A stretch of DNA of 64,000 nucleotides from contig NZ_JACVCU010000002.1 of the NCBI RefSeq assembly GCF_014518425.1, positions 558,001 to 622,000 on the forward strand. Direction: 5' to 3'. Source of the DNA: Terrabacter sp. MAHUQ-38. GTDB taxonomy: Bacteria > Actinomycetota > Actinomycetes > Actinomycetales > Dermatophilaceae. The first letter of the stretch is position 1; each line of letters starts with the position of its first letter. A program made the position numbers and the translations under genes. This document shows, in pieces, positions 1 through 8,592 of this stretch. The notes under the pieces are model-generated. The model saw only the letters and a program-made list of their open reading frames with translations, made no database searches and was not told the DNA's origin.

Positions 1-531
1 GAGGATCGAGGGGCGGTGGCCGTAGGGCGGCAGGATCTCCTGGGCACCCCACTGCGCGACGGGGATGAGCGGGCAACGGGTCTCGAGCGCGACGCGTGCG
101 GCGCCCGTCTTGCCGCGCATGGGCCAGAGGCCAGGGTCACGCGTGATCGTGCCCTCGGGGAAGATGCCGACCGCCTTGCCCGCCCGCACGGCCTCGACGG
201 CGGCGCGGTAGGAGTCGGCAGCGGCGACCGAGTTGCGGTAGACCGGGATCTGTCCGCACTTCCTGAGCAGCCAGCCGACGACCGGGATCGCGAAGAGGCT
301 GTCCTTGCCGAGGAAGTAGGCCTCGCGGCCACTGTCGTACATGAAGTGGGCGAACACGAGTGGGTCGGCGTACGAGATGTGGTTCGGCGAGACGACGAAC
401 CCGCCCTCGGCCGGGAGGTTCTCCAGCCCGCGCCAGTCCCGCTTGGTCAGGCCCATGAGCAGAGGGCGGAGCATGAACGCCACGAACCGGTAGGCCCACG
501 GCAGCCGCCTCGAGCGCACGCCGGCTGTCAC
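1..531 (-). CDS. 1-acyl-sn-glycerol-3-phosphate acyltransferase family protein (PlsC-like), 3' end outside window
   Basis: A membrane-associated acyltransferase of the PlsC/LPLAT family, which transfers an acyl group to lysophosphatidate or a related lysolipid. The visible 177 codons contain the family's HX4D block (NHISYAD) and, about 65 residues later, the substrate-binding FPEGT motif followed by T-R-D. The start is the GTG at 531, 8-10 bases after a strong GAGGAGG sequence on the minus strand. The C-terminus runs off the left edge, so the exact substrate cannot be judged. It is divergent from cofC, with about 100 bp between them. In many actinobacteria a plsC-gpsA-ddl cluster lies beside cofC, which fits, but the other members would be outside the window. 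Confidence 0.87.
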   Translation of the reverse strand, partial: MTAGVRSRRLPWAYRFVAFMLRPLLMGLTKRDWRGLENLPAEGGFVVSPNHISYADPLVFAHFMYDSGREAYFLGKDSLFAIPVVGWLLRKCGQIPVYRNSVAAADSYRAAVEAVRAGKAVGIFPEGTITRDPGLWPMRGKTGAARVALETRCPLIPVAQWGAQEILPPYGHRPSIL

Positions 532-635
532 AGTCCACGTCCTCCTCGTCGTGCGCACGCCGGTCGACGTCGCTGGGCTTCATCTTGTCCACCTCACGGC
601 GCGGTGTCGAGCAGCGCGGCGGCGAGTGGGACGAT

Positions 636-1523
636 ATGGCCAGCATGACGACCTCCTCCGCGGCACCTCACGAGCCCCTCGTCTCCGACAGGGCCGTCGA
701 CTGGCACGTGGTCGTCCCCGTCAAGGACACGGGGCACGGCAAGTCGCGCCTGGCCCGCGCCGTGGGCTCCGACCGGGTCGAGCTCAGCGCCGCGATCGCG
801 AACGACACGCTCGCGGCGGTCCTCGATGCCGTGGGCCCCGACCGGCTCGTCCTCGTGACGGGGGACGTCCGGCTCTCGGCCGCCTGGCGCGCACGTGGCG
901 CGCACGTCGTCATCGACCCCGGCAACGGCCTCAACGCCGCGGTCACCGAGGGTATGCGGTACGCCGGCCCGGGTGCACAGGTGGCGGCCCTGCTCGGCGA
1001 CCTCCCGGCTCTCGATGCGGCGTCGCTGGAGGCGGCTCTCGCGGCGGCCGGCGACGCGGGCGAGTCGTTCGTGCCCGATGCCGACGGCACGGGGACCGTC
1101 ATGCGGTGCGGGACGGGGTTCACGCCGAGGTTCGGCGCAGACAGCGCCTCGCGCCACGCGGCCGACGGCGCTGTCCTGCTCGACCTGCCGCTTCCCCGGC
1201 TGCGCACCGACGTCGACGACGCGAGGAGCCTCTCGCAGGCCCGCCGGCTCGGGCTCGGGCCGCAGACACGCGCCGTGCTCGAGCACCGGGCGTCTGGTTG
1301 GATCAGGAGCATGCAGGCATCGGTTCACCGCTTCGACCCCGAGACGCACACGGGGAGCGTGCTGCGCGACGACGGCGTGGAGCTCCGGTTCGAGGCCGCC
1401 GCGTTCGACGCCAGCGGGCTGCGGCTGCTGCGGGTCGGCCAGCGGCTCACGATCGACGTCGTCGACGACCATGTCGTGGGCCTGCGCATCGTGGGGGTCG
1501 GCGCCGGCCAGGCCATCCACTGA
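636..1523 (+). CDS. cofC: CofC/FbiD guanylyltransferase (coenzyme F420 biosynthesis) with C-terminal cold-shock-like domain
   Basis: Activates 2-phospho-L-lactate or phosphoenolpyruvate with GTP, an early step of coenzyme F420 synthesis; the mycobacterial homologue is FbiD. The N-terminal 220 residues carry the CofC hallmarks: VVPVKDTGHGKSRLA near the start, LLGDLPAL in the middle and the late D-V-D-D motif. After the normal family end (G-L-G-P-Q-T-R-A-V-L) the frame continues without a stop for about 75 residues that resemble a CspA-type beta-barrel (V-x-R-F-D, G-S-V-L-R-D-D-G-V-E-L-R-F, L-R-V-G-Q-R-L). Possible starts are TTG 585, ATG 636 and ATG 645; 636 is chosen because the conserved region begins about 25 residues later, but no start has a good ribosome site. 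The ATG at 1312 could give a separate small protein. Confidence 0.85.
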   Translation: MASMTTSSAAPHEPLVSDRAVDWHVVVPVKDTGHGKSRLARAVGSDRVELSAAIANDTLAAVLDAVGPDRLVLVTGDVRLSAAWRARGAHVVIDPGNGLNAAVTEGMRYAGPGAQVAALLGDLPALDAASLEAALAAAGDAGESFVPDADGTGTVMRCGTGFTPRFGADSASRHAADGAVLLDLPLPRLRTDVDDARSLSQARRLGLGPQTRAVLEHRASGWIRSMQASVHRFDPETHTGSVLRDDGVELRFEAAAFDASGLRLLRVGQRLTIDVVDDHVVGLRIVGVGAGQAIH

Positions 1524-1681
1524 CGCGGCGCCGTGCCGCGTTGACGGGGCGTTGACGGGGCGCTGACTCGGCCCTGACTCGGCGCTGACGCATCGCTGGC
1601 GCGGCGCGCATGTGACCCGGACGTGACCCGCTCGCGGGGGGCGCCGGCACGACGTAGCGGGCGTGCGCGCCCGCGGCCGGG

Positions 1682-1725
1682 CACGGAGGTGGGCCCGGCC
1701 GTCAGCGGCCGAGCCCACCTCCGTG
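1682..1725. terminator. Bidirectional hairpin between cofC and hup
   Basis: Two 13-bp arms, CACGGAGGTGGGC and GCCCACCTCCGTG, with further inner GGCC pairing, lie between the convergent cofC and hup genes. There is no clear U-tract on either side. The preceding stretch (1525-1610) only contains short imperfect repeats of TTGACGGGGC and CTGACTCGGC. Confidence 0.6.
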
Positions 1726-1770
1726 TCGCACACCGTCACGGCCCTGTGGAGTGTGACGGCGGGGCGACGG

Positions 1771-2496
1771 TCACCTCGAGGCGGTCTTCCTGGCGGTCGT
1801 CTTGCGCGCGGTCGTCGTCTTGGCGGCGGCCTTCGTGGTCGTCTTCTTCGCGGCGGCTCGGGCCGGGGCGGCCTTGGTCGTGGTCTTCTTCGCAGCGGCT
1901 CGGGCCGGGGCGGCCTTGGTCGTGGTCTTCTTCGCGGCGGCCCTCGCCGGAGCGGCCTTGGTCGTCGTCTTCTTCGCCGCAGCCTTGGCCGGAGCGGCCT
2001 TCGTCGTCGCCTTCTTCGCAGCGGCCCTCGCCGGAGCGGCCTTCGTCGTCGTCTTCTTCGCCGCAGCCTTGGCCGGAGCGGCCTTCGTCGTCGTCTTCTT
2101 CGCAGCAGCCTTGGCCGGAGCGGCCTTGGTCGTCGTCTTCTTCGCCGCAGCCTTGGTTGCCGGAGCCGCCGAAGAGCCGGCGGAGGCGCGTGAAGCGGCG
2201 GACTCGGTCTTCGAGAGCTTCTTGGCGCCGGAGACGACGTCCTTGAAGTTCGTGCCCGACCGGAACTTGGGGACGCGGGTCTTCTTGATCCGCACGGTCG
2301 CCCCGGTCTTGGGGTTGCGCCCGGTGCGCGCGGCGCGGTCGGCGCGCTCGAAGGTGCCGAAGCCGGTGATGCCGACCTTGCCGCCCCTGGCGACCTCGCG
2401 GATGACGACGTCGAGGAATGCCTCCAACGAGTCGGATGCGACCTTCTTGCTGCCGAGCTTGCTCTCCAGCGCGTCGATCAGTTCTGCCTTGTTCAC
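1771..2496 (-). CDS. hup: HU-family histone-like DNA-binding protein with Lys/Ala/Thr repeat tail
   Basis: Nucleoid-associated protein that bends and compacts DNA. Residues 1-90 are a complete HU domain with the signature GFGTFERADRAARTGRNPKTG region and the arm sequence that inserts into the minor groove. Residues 116 to about 225 consist of seven full 14-residue repeats plus a partial one (consensus AAAKKTTTKAAPAK), a basic histone-H1-like tail as in mycobacterial HupB. The start is GTG at 2496 behind GGAGGGG. Length 241 aa is more than twice bacterial HU without a tail. It lies next to leuD as hupB does in Mycobacterium. A possible promoter is TAACGT at 2572-2577 (minus) with a weak -35 about 18 bp upstream. 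Confidence 0.95.
   Translation of the reverse strand: MNKAELIDALESKLGSKKVASDSLEAFLDVVIREVARGGKVGITGFGTFERADRAARTGRNPKTGATVRIKKTRVPKFRSGTNFKDVVSGAKKLSKTESAASRASAGSSAAPATKAAAKKTTTKAAPAKAAAKKTTTKAAPAKAAAKKTTTKAAPARAAAKKATTKAAPAKAAAKKTTTKAAPARAAAKKTTTKAAPARAAAKKTTTKAAPARAAAKKTTTKAAAKTTTARKTTARKTASR
1820..2151 (-). repeat. 42-bp in-frame tandem repeats coding the HU tail
   Basis: About eight copies of a 42-bp unit encode the 14-residue AAAKKTTTKAAPA[KR] repeat. Copies differ by Lys/Arg switches and one Thr-to-Ala change. Such an array can change length by slippage or recombination. Confidence 0.9.
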
Positions 2497-2710
2497 GTCT
2501 TCCCCTCCAGAGGACTGTCGGCGTCAGGCGACCCGACGATATGCGTCCGGAACCGGTCCGGCTACCTCCTGACGTTAGGCCGACTCGCCCTGCGCGTCCA
2601 TCACCAGTCACTGGGTTTTTCGTTGTGTCGCAAGGACTTTGACGTCCCGACAACCCGCCGGCTGGCCAGTCACTGGCCGAACGCGAACGTCCGGATTGTC
2701 CGCAAACGAA

Positions 2711-2743
2711 AGCGGATCCCATTGCGCCGCAATGGGATCCGCT
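2711..2743 (-). terminator. Intrinsic terminator of leuCD
   Basis: A nearly perfect 33-bp palindrome with 16-bp arms (AGCGGATCCCATTGCG and its complement) lies 38 bp after the leuD stop. On the minus strand it is followed by TTCGTTTG, a modest U-rich tail. The rest of the hup-leuD spacer (2497-2781) holds the hup promoter region and two copies of the palindromic motif CCAGTCACTGG (2604-2614 and 2666-2676). Confidence 0.75.
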
Positions 2744-2781
2744 GTCTGGTCATCTCGTCTGAGGCGTCGGACCGCTGGGGA

Positions 2782-3375
2782 TCAGGCTGGCGTGGTCACC
2801 GGTTTGTGGCTCGGACGCGCCGACTCGAAATCTGCGACGAGATCCTCGTGTCGCAGGGTGAGTCCGATGTCGTCGAGCCCCTCGAGAAGGCGCCAGCGGG
2901 TGTAGTCGTCGATGTCGAAGAGGGCCACGATCTCGCCGGCGTGGACGGTGCGGCCGACGAGGTCGACGGTGATCTCGGCGCCGGGGTTGTTCTCGAGGTA
3001 CTTCCAGATCAGCTCGACATCGTCCTGCGCGACGATCGCGGTGAGCAGTCCCTGCTTGCCGCTGTTGCCGCGGAAGATGTCGGCGAAGCGCGAGGAGATG
3101 ACGACGCGGAAGCCCCAGTTCATGAGGGCCCAGACGGCGTGCTCGCGACTCGACCCCGTGCCGAAGTCGGGCCCGGCGACGAGGACGGAGCCGTCGGCAT
3201 ACACGGGGTTGTTGAGGACGAACGACTCGTCCTTGCGCCAGGCGGCGAAGAGGCCGTCCTCGAAGCCGGTGCGCGTGACGCGCTTGAGGTACTCCGCCGG
3301 GATGATCTGGTCGGTGTCGACGTTGCTGCGGCGCAGGGGGACGCCGACGCCGGTGTGCGTCTCGAACTTCTCCAT
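2782..3375 (-). CDS. leuD: 3-isopropylmalate dehydratase small subunit
   Basis: Small subunit of isopropylmalate isomerase, which with LeuC converts 2- to 3-isopropylmalate in leucine synthesis. The 197-residue protein has the typical N-terminal [19 protein letters not shown] segment and the substrate-loop [13 protein letters not shown] motif near residue 70. The ATG at 3375 follows the leuC stop by 3 bp, with GGAGAGG inside the end of leuC, so the two are translationally coupled. The length is normal for the family. Confidence 0.97.
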   Translation of the reverse strand: MEKFETHTGVGVPLRRSNVDTDQIIPAEYLKRVTRTGFEDGLFAAWRKDESFVLNNPVYADGSVLVAGPDFGTGSSREHAVWALMNWGFRVVISSRFADIFRGNSGKQGLLTAIVAQDDVELIWKYLENNPGAEITVDLVGRTVHAGEIVALFDIDDYTRWRLLEGLDDIGLTLRHEDLVADFESARPSHKPVTTPA

Positions 3376-3378
3376 GGC

Positions 3379-4824
3379 TCAGGCCTCTCCGGTCGTCGCG
3401 GACGCGAGCTCACCCTGGGGCTGGCCGGCGGTCTGCAGGTCGGCGGGGCTGGACAGGGTGCCCCGGATGGCGGTCGCGGCCGCGACGAGCGGGCTGACGA
3501 GGTGAGTGCGGCCACCCTTGCCCTGGCGGCCCTCGAAGTTGCGGTTGGACGTCGACGCGCTGCGCTCCCCCGGCGCGAGGGTGTCGGGGTTCATGCCGAG
3601 GCACATCGAGCATCCGGGCAGTCGCCACTCGGCGCCGGCCTGGGTGAAGATCTTGTCGAGCCCCTCGGACTCGGCCTGGAGTCGTACCTTGGCCGAGCCC
3701 GGCACGACGAGCATCCGCACACCGTCGGCGACGCGGTGGCCGCGAACCACGTCGGCAGCGGCACGCAGGTCCTCGATACGGCCGTTGGTGCACGAGCCGA
3801 CGAAGACCGTGTCGACCTTGATGTCGCGCAGCGGCGTGCCGGCCTCGAGGCCCATGTAGGCGAGCGCGTTGGCGGCGGCGAGGCGGTCGCTCTCGTCGGC
3901 GAACGACTCGGGGTCGGGCACCGAGTCGGAGAGCGGTAGGCCTTGCCCGGGGTTCGTGCCCCACGTGACGAACGGCGTGAGAGCGGAGGCGTCGAGATCG
4001 ACCTCGGCGTCGAAGACGGCGTCGTCGTCGGTGCGCAGCGCGGTCCACTCGGCGACGGCGGCGTCCCAGTCGGCGCCGGTCGGCGCATGGGGGCGGCCCT
4101 CGAGGTAGTCGAAGGTCGTCTGGTCGGGGGCGATCATGCCGGCGCGGGCGCCGGCCTCGATCGACATGTTGCACACCGTCATCCGCGCCTCCATCGACAG
4201 GGCCTCGATGGCCTCGCCGCGGTACTCGATGACGTAGCCCTGACCGCCGCCGGTGCCGATCTTGGCGATGACTGCGAGGACGATGTCCTTGGCGGTGACT
4301 CCGGCGGGCAGCTGTCCGCGGACGTTGACCGCGAGGGTGCGGAACGGCTTGAGCGGCAACGTCTGGGTGGCGAGCACGTGCTCGACCTCGGACGTGCCGA
4401 TGCCGAAGGCCAGGGCCCCGAAGGCGCCATGGGTCGAGGTGTGGCTGTCACCGCAGACGACGGTCATGCCGGGCTGGGTCAGACCGAGCTGGGGGCCGAC
4501 GACGTGGACGATGCCCTGGTCGGCGTCACCCATGGGATAGAGGCGGACGCCGAACTCCTCGCAGTTGCGGCGCAGCGTCTCGACCTGGATCTTCGACACG
4601 GGGTCGGTGATGGGGCCGGGCGTCGTCGGGACGTTGTGGTCCTCGGTGGCGAGCGTCAGGTCGGGCCGGCGGACCGGTCGCCCGGCGAGGCGCAGCCCGT
4701 CGAAGGCCTGCGGGCTGGTGACCTCGTGGAGCAGGTGCAGGTCGATGTAGAGGAGGTCGGGCTCCCCCTCGGCGCGACGTACGACGTGTGCGTCCCAGAC
4801 CTTCTCGGCCAGTGTCCCTGCCAT
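3379..4824 (-). CDS. leuC: 3-isopropylmalate dehydratase large subunit
   Basis: Catalytic [4Fe-4S] subunit of isopropylmalate isomerase (leucine pathway). The cluster cysteines are visible in [10 protein letters not shown] and [11 protein letters not shown], and the N-terminus has the [14 protein letters not shown] segment. The ATG at 4824 is chosen over an upstream in-frame start because it has CGGAGGGAAG 4 bases upstream and matches the family start; this gives 481 aa, a normal length. It is divergent from the IclR-type regulator at 4967, with a 25-bp palindrome between them that probably controls both genes. Confidence 0.97.
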   Translation of the reverse strand: MAGTLAEKVWDAHVVRRAEGEPDLLYIDLHLLHEVTSPQAFDGLRLAGRPVRRPDLTLATEDHNVPTTPGPITDPVSKIQVETLRRNCEEFGVRLYPMGDADQGIVHVVGPQLGLTQPGMTVVCGDSHTSTHGAFGALAFGIGTSEVEHVLATQTLPLKPFRTLAVNVRGQLPAGVTAKDIVLAVIAKIGTGGGQGYVIEYRGEAIEALSMEARMTVCNMSIEAGARAGMIAPDQTTFDYLEGRPHAPTGADWDAAVAEWTALRTDDDAVFDAEVDLDASALTPFVTWGTNPGQGLPLSDSVPDPESFADESDRLAAANALAYMGLEAGTPLRDIKVDTVFVGSCTNGRIEDLRAAADVVRGHRVADGVRMLVVPGSAKVRLQAESEGLDKIFTQAGAEWRLPGCSMCLGMNPDTLAPGERSASTSNRNFEGRQGKGGRTHLVSPLVAAATAIRGTLSSPADLQTAGQPQGELASATTGEA

Positions 4825-4930
4825 GACTTCCCTCCGCGGCGGCGTTCCCTGTGTCGAGCGCGTGCGCCATCGAGGACCTGGTCGCGACATCGCTCTTGGG
4901 CAAGCGTGAACCTTTTGTGGGCCCAGTGGA

Positions 4931-4960
4931 TTGACGTCTCAGTGCCTGAGACGTCAGTAT
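4931..4960 (+). promoter_or_regulatory. Palindromic operator and promoter between leuC and ndgR
   Basis: A perfect 11-bp inverted repeat, TGACGTCTCAG and CTGAGACGTCA separated by TGC (4932-4956), lies between a TTGACG -35 (4931-4936) and a CAGTAT -10 (4955-4960, spacing 18). Transcription would start at about the ATG at 4967, so ndgR is probably leaderless. The dimeric IclR-type protein encoded next door is the obvious ligand; this follows the known NdgR/LtbR habit of regulating leuCD and itself. Confidence 0.75.
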
Positions 4961-4966
4961 CAGTGC

Positions 4967-5719
4967 ATGGACAACTCTTCTGGAGTCGGTGTTCTCGACA
5001 AGGCCGCCACGGTGCTCGGCGCCCTCGAGGCGGGTCCGGCCACCCTCGCCCAGCTCGTCGGCGCCACCGGACTCGCCCGTCCGACGGCCCACCGTCTGGC
5101 GGTCGCTCTCGAGCACCACCGACTGGTCTCACGCGACATGCAGGGCCGCTTCGTGCTCGGCCCGCGCCTCGGCGAGCTGGCCTCTGCCGCGGGCGAGGAC
5201 CGCCTCCTTGCGGCGGCCGGTCCCGTGCTGGGTGCCCTGCGCGACCACACCAACGAGAGCGCGCAGCTCTTCCGCCGGCAGGGGGACCAGCGCATCTGCG
5301 TCGCGGCCGCCGAGCGGCCGGTCGGCCTGCGCGACTCGATCCCCGTGGGCGCGACCCTGTCGATGCTCGCCGGCTCCGCCGCCCAGGTGCTGCTCGCGTG
5401 GGAGGAGCCCGACCGGCTGCACCGCGGGCTGCAGGGCGCGGCCTTCACGGCCACGGCGCTGTCCGGCGTGCGCCGTCGCGGCTGGGCCCAGAGCGTGGCC
5501 GAGCGCGAGGCCGGGGTCGCATCGGTGTCGGCCCCCGTGCGCGGCCCGTCCGGTCGCGTCGTGGCGGCCGTGTCGATCTCGGGCCCCATCGAGCGCCTGT
5601 CGCGCCAGCCCGGCCGTCTGCACGCCGCGACCGTCGTCGCGGGAGCCAACAAGCTGACCGAGGTCCTCCGCCGCCACCACGCGATGCAGCAGCAGCAACA
5701 GCAGCAGCAGAACGCCTGA
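4967..5719 (+). CDS. ndgR: IclR-family transcriptional regulator, NdgR/LtbR type
   Basis: Regulator of leucine (and in relatives tryptophan and other amino acid) genes; homologues are NdgR of Streptomyces and LtbR of Corynebacterium, which sit divergent from leuCD exactly as here. Residues 8-65 form a winged helix-turn-helix (recognition helix near GLARPTAHRL), and the remainder is the IclR ligand-binding domain (IPVGATLSMLAGSAAQVLLAW). At 250 aa it is slightly longer than the family because it ends in a run of eight glutamines (M-Q8-N-A) encoded by CAG/CAA repeats. The ATG at 4967 is 6 bases after the -10 box with no Shine-Dalgarno, so translation is probably leaderless. Confidence 0.9.
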   Translation: MDNSSGVGVLDKAATVLGALEAGPATLAQLVGATGLARPTAHRLAVALEHHRLVSRDMQGRFVLGPRLGELASAAGEDRLLAAAGPVLGALRDHTNESAQLFRRQGDQRICVAAAERPVGLRDSIPVGATLSMLAGSAAQVLLAWEEPDRLHRGLQGAAFTATALSGVRRRGWAQSVAEREAGVASVSAPVRGPSGRVVAAVSISGPIERLSRQPGRLHAATVVAGANKLTEVLRRHHAMQQQQQQQQNA

Positions 5720-5831
5720 CACCGTCGGCCGAGGCGCCACCGGAGCACGTCCAGCAACACAGCGTTCGCGCCGCCCCGTCCATCGTCGTGCGGGCCCGCG
5801 AGGCCGTCCGGAGCCCGTCGAGGACCGGACA

Positions 5832-5861
5832 TTGCACAACAGATCGGTCACGATCTGTATC
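5832..5861 (+). promoter_or_regulatory. Candidate promoter with inverted repeat upstream of the L,D-transpeptidase
   Basis: TTGCAC (5832-5837) and TGTATC (5856-5861) are spaced 18 bp. The inverted repeat ACAGATCG / CGATCTGT (5839-5858) fills the spacer and could be an operator. The rest of 5720-5955 shows nothing else recognisable. Confidence 0.4.
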
Positions 5862-5955
5862 AGCACCCCCACTCGGACAACCTTTTGCAGGGTGGCCCCG
5901 TCACCCTCAGTGCAGCGCACCAGCACAGGCACGTCGGGTTCAGACAGGGGTCACG

Positions 5956-6915
5956 ATGCACCGAGCCAGCTCTCCGTTCCGCTTCACGGGCGGTCTGCTC
6001 CGCGCCCTCACCCTGACGGGCGCCCTCGCACTCCTCGCAGCCACCGCCGCCTGCACCCCCGACCCAGGCCCGGGCGTCGCTGCCACGCAGGTCGGCCAGA
6101 CGTCGCAGGGCTCGGGCACGAGCGGCACCCCGCAGCCGAGCGTCCCCACCACGGACCTCCCGACGACGGGCCTCCCGACGACGACAGCGCCGCCGACGAC
6201 CACCCCGGCGCCCGCTCCCCCGAAGCCCTCCCCCACGACCGAGAAGCCGGCGCCCACCCCCGTCATCGTGCTGCGGCAGGGTGACACCGGCCCGAAGGTC
6301 CGTTCGCTCCAGGCGCGGCTGCGCCAGATCGGCTGGTTCGACGGCGACGTCAGCGACCGCTACGGATCCCGCACGGCGGCATCGGTGCGGGGCTTCCAGA
6401 CCAAGCGGGGGTACGACGCCACGGGCCTGCTCGACGAGCACACGTGGGACAAGCTCGTCTCGATGACCCACCGACCGACCGCCGACGAGCTGGCCAACGT
6501 CAAGCCCGACCCGGCGACGCCGCCGCCCGGTTCCGTCGCGTGGGATGTCGACGAGCGCTGCATGACGGGCCGTGTCATGTGCGTCAGCAAGTCCACCCGG
6601 CGCCTCACGTGGGTGGTCGACGGCGTGCCGCAGTACGGCTTCGACGTGCGCTTCGGCAGCGACGAGCTGCCCACGCGCGAGGGCGTCTTCTCCGTCTACA
6701 AGAAGAAGGTCGACGTCATCTCGAACCTCTACCACACGCCGATGCCGTACTCCATGTTCTTCTCGGGCGGCCAGGCCGTGCACTACTCCTCGAACTTCGC
6801 CCGGCTCGGCTACTCCGGCGCCTCGCACGGCTGCGTCAACGTGCGCAACAAGCCGCTGCTCATCCAGCTCTACAACGAGGTCCGGATCGGCGACAAGGTC
6901 GTCGTGCACTGGTGA
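5956..6915 (+). CDS. L,D-transpeptidase lipoprotein with peptidoglycan-binding domain
   Basis: Cell-wall enzyme that makes 3-3 peptidoglycan cross-links or attaches ligands. Order: signal peptide with a lipobox-like L-A-A-T-A-A-C ending at Cys33, a Pro/Thr-rich linker (to about residue 100), a PG_binding_1 domain (VLRQGDTGPKVRSLQARL to about 165), then a YkuD catalytic domain with the SHGCVNVRN active-site motif (Cys nucleophile) preceded by the conserved His of AVHYSS. The start at ATG 5956 gives 319 aa and the signal peptide; the same frame is open upstream but overlaps ndgR and is not coding. It is a single gene between ndgR and fgd. Confidence 0.92.
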   Translation: MHRASSPFRFTGGLLRALTLTGALALLAATAACTPDPGPGVAATQVGQTSQGSGTSGTPQPSVPTTDLPTTGLPTTTAPPTTTPAPAPPKPSPTTEKPAPTPVIVLRQGDTGPKVRSLQARLRQIGWFDGDVSDRYGSRTAASVRGFQTKRGYDATGLLDEHTWDKLVSMTHRPTADELANVKPDPATPPPGSVAWDVDERCMTGRVMCVSKSTRRLTWVVDGVPQYGFDVRFGSDELPTREGVFSVYKKKVDVISNLYHTPMPYSMFFSGGQAVHYSSNFARLGYSGASHGCVNVRNKPLLIQLYNEVRIGDKVVVHW

Positions 6916-6989
6916 CCGCCGGCTGAGGCACACCGGGCGCGCCGTCCTAGGCTGGCGGGGTCACTCCCCCACGACCCCGAGGAGTTCGC

Positions 6990-7997
6990 GTGCTCAAGGT
7001 TGGTTGGAAGGCGTCCGCGGAGCAGTTCGGTCCGCGCGACCTCGTCACGTACGCGGCCCGGGCCGAGGAGGTCGGGCTCGACTCGGTGTTCATCTCCGAC
7101 CACTTCCAGCCATGGCGGCACCGCGACGGGCACGCGCCGTTCGCGATGAGCTGGCTCGCCGCCGTCGGCGAACGCACCGAGCGGGTGCTGCTCGGCACGT
7201 CCGTCATGACGCCGACCTTCCGCTACAACCCTGCGGTGGTCGCGCAGGCGTTCGGCACGCTCGGTGCACTGAAACCCGGCCGGATCGTCCTCGGCATCGG
7301 AACGGGTGAGGCGCTCAACGAGGTGGCGGTCGGCGCATCCGGGTCGCCGTGGCCCGAGTTCAAGGAGCGGTTCGCGCGGCTGCGCGAGGCGGTCACGCTC
7401 ATGCGGAGGCTGTGGACCGAGGAGCGAGTCGAGTTCGAGGGCGAGTACTACCGCACCCACGCCGCCACGGTCTACGACCGCCCGGAGCAGCCGATCCCGG
7501 TCTACGTCGCCGCCGGCGGCCCACTCGTCGCGCGGTATGCCGGCAGGTCGGGTGACGGGTTCATCTGCACGTCGGGCAAGGGCCGGGAGCTCTACGAGGA
7601 CAAGCTCCTGCCGGCCGTGGACGAGGGGCTCGAGAAGTCAGGGCGCACCCGCGACGACATCGACCGAATGATCGAGATCAAGCTGTCCTACGACCGCGAC
7701 GCGGCGCAGGCGCTGCACAACGTGCGCTTCTGGGCGCCCTTGTCCCTCAGCGCGGACCAGAAGCACGGGGTCGACGACCCGGTCGAGATGGAACGCCTCG
7801 CCGACGAGCTCTCCGACGAGGAGATCGCGAAGCGCTGGATCGTGACGAATGACCCGGCCGAGGCGGTCGAGGCCGTGCGCCAGTACGTCGACTGGGGCTT
7901 CAACCACGTCGTCTTCCACGCTCCTGGCCAGGACCAGGGCCGGTTCCTCGAACAGTTCTCGGCCGACGTCCTGCCGGGGTTGCGCGAGCTCAGCTGA
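6990..7997 (+). CDS. fgd: F420-dependent glucose-6-phosphate dehydrogenase
   Basis: Oxidises glucose 6-phosphate to 6-phosphogluconolactone and reduces coenzyme F420, supplying F420H2. It is a luciferase-like TIM barrel of 335 residues and aligns by eye along its whole length with mycobacterial Fgd1: [48 protein letters not shown] and [14 protein letters not shown] are all present, including the active-site His (SDH) and Glu (GTGE). Start GTG 6990 lies behind GAGGAG; a TAGGCT -10 is at 6948-6953. It overlaps the convergent DUF4188 gene by 8 bp. With cofC it makes F420 metabolism a theme of this end of the window. Confidence 0.95.
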   Translation: MLKVGWKASAEQFGPRDLVTYAARAEEVGLDSVFISDHFQPWRHRDGHAPFAMSWLAAVGERTERVLLGTSVMTPTFRYNPAVVAQAFGTLGALKPGRIVLGIGTGEALNEVAVGASGSPWPEFKERFARLREAVTLMRRLWTEERVEFEGEYYRTHAATVYDRPEQPIPVYVAAGGPLVARYAGRSGDGFICTSGKGRELYEDKLLPAVDEGLEKSGRTRDDIDRMIEIKLSYDRDAAQALHNVRFWAPLSLSADQKHGVDDPVEMERLADELSDEEIAKRWIVTNDPAEAVEAVRQYVDWGFNHVVFHAPGQDQGRFLEQFSADVLPGLRELS

Positions 7998-8538
7998 CAG
8001 CGTCCACGGCATCGGCGCCGAGCCCGTCACTCCGGACACCCGGGACGGCCCGTGCGAGCCGGGCGTGCGCGCGGCGGGTGCGGTCGTGCGTCGTTCCGAA
8101 CGCCTTGCCGAGGCCGGTGGGCGGCATGCCCAGGTAGAGGCTCTCGTGCGCGCCGGCCGGGACGGCATACGTCTCGTGCCAGAGGCCCACGGCGCCGGTC
8201 GCCATGCGGCTTCGCCGGTAGAACGCCGTCCACGCGGGCCGGTGGCGCCGCTCCGCGTCGTTGGCATAGGCGTAGATCGACTCGACGTCGCGCCAGTACT
8301 GCACGACCGTCGTTCCGCGGGCGCCGACGAGGCTGCGGGCCTCGAGGAAGCCCGGGTCGGGCCGGTCCCCGCACTCGGCGGCGGCCTTTGCGACGTACAG
8401 CTCCGCGAGCATCCCCGGCATCGCCGTGAGGACCGGTACCCAGAGGTCGGGTCGCCACGGCTGGTTGATGCGCATCCCGATGAGGAAGACGGCGAGGTCG
8501 CCGTCGTGGGTGTGGCTGGTGTGTGCGAAACCGGTCAT
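7990..8538 (-). CDS. DUF4188 domain protein, probable haem-free monooxygenase-like
   Basis: A 182-residue cytoplasmic protein of the DUF4188 family; no activity is established. Recognisable family segments are [13 protein letters not shown] near the N-terminus, [20 protein letters not shown] and the later GLWHETY. The fold is predicted to be related to antibiotic biosynthesis monooxygenase (ABM) domains, which is inference. The start is ATG 8538 behind GAGAGG. It is transcribed divergently from a MerR regulator over two tandem palindromes, so it is the likely target of that regulator. Confidence 0.8.
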   Translation of the reverse strand: MTGFAHTSHTHDGDLAVFLIGMRINQPWRPDLWVPVLTAMPGMLAELYVAKAAAECGDRPDPGFLEARSLVGARGTTVVQYWRDVESIYAYANDAERRHRPAWTAFYRRSRMATGAVGLWHETYAVPAGAHESLYLGMPPTGLGKAFGTTHDRTRRAHARLARAVPGVRSDGLGADAVDAVS

Positions 8539-8550
8539 GACACGCCTCTC

Positions 8551-8592
8551 GGATAGTTCGACTATCCAATTTTGGAGAGTCATACTATCCAA
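8551..8592. promoter_or_regulatory. Two MerR-type operators between DUF4188 gene and merR
   Basis: Palindrome 1 is GGATAGT-TCG-ACTATCC (8551-8567). Palindrome 2 is TTGGAGAGT-CAT-ACTATCCAA (8572-8592) with one mismatch. On the minus strand palindrome 2 lies inside an 18-19 bp spacer between TTGACT (8594-8599) and CAAAAT, the classic geometry of a MerR-activated promoter. On the plus strand a weaker TTCGAC-18-CATACT could serve merR. Confidence 0.7.

Noticed and set aside
16-646. Opposing open frames over the left edge
   Set aside because: Only the minus-strand frame ending at GTG 531 shows an acyltransferase motif set and a good ribosome site.
1623-2246. Plus-strand Ser/Pro/Trp-rich repeat protein
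   Set aside because: It is the complement of the Lys/Ala/Thr repeats of the HU tail.
3943-5955. Plus-strand frame that would extend the L,D-transpeptidase to 990 residues
   Set aside because: The extension is antisense to leuC and overlaps ndgR in another frame; a signal peptide and ribosome site start at 5956.
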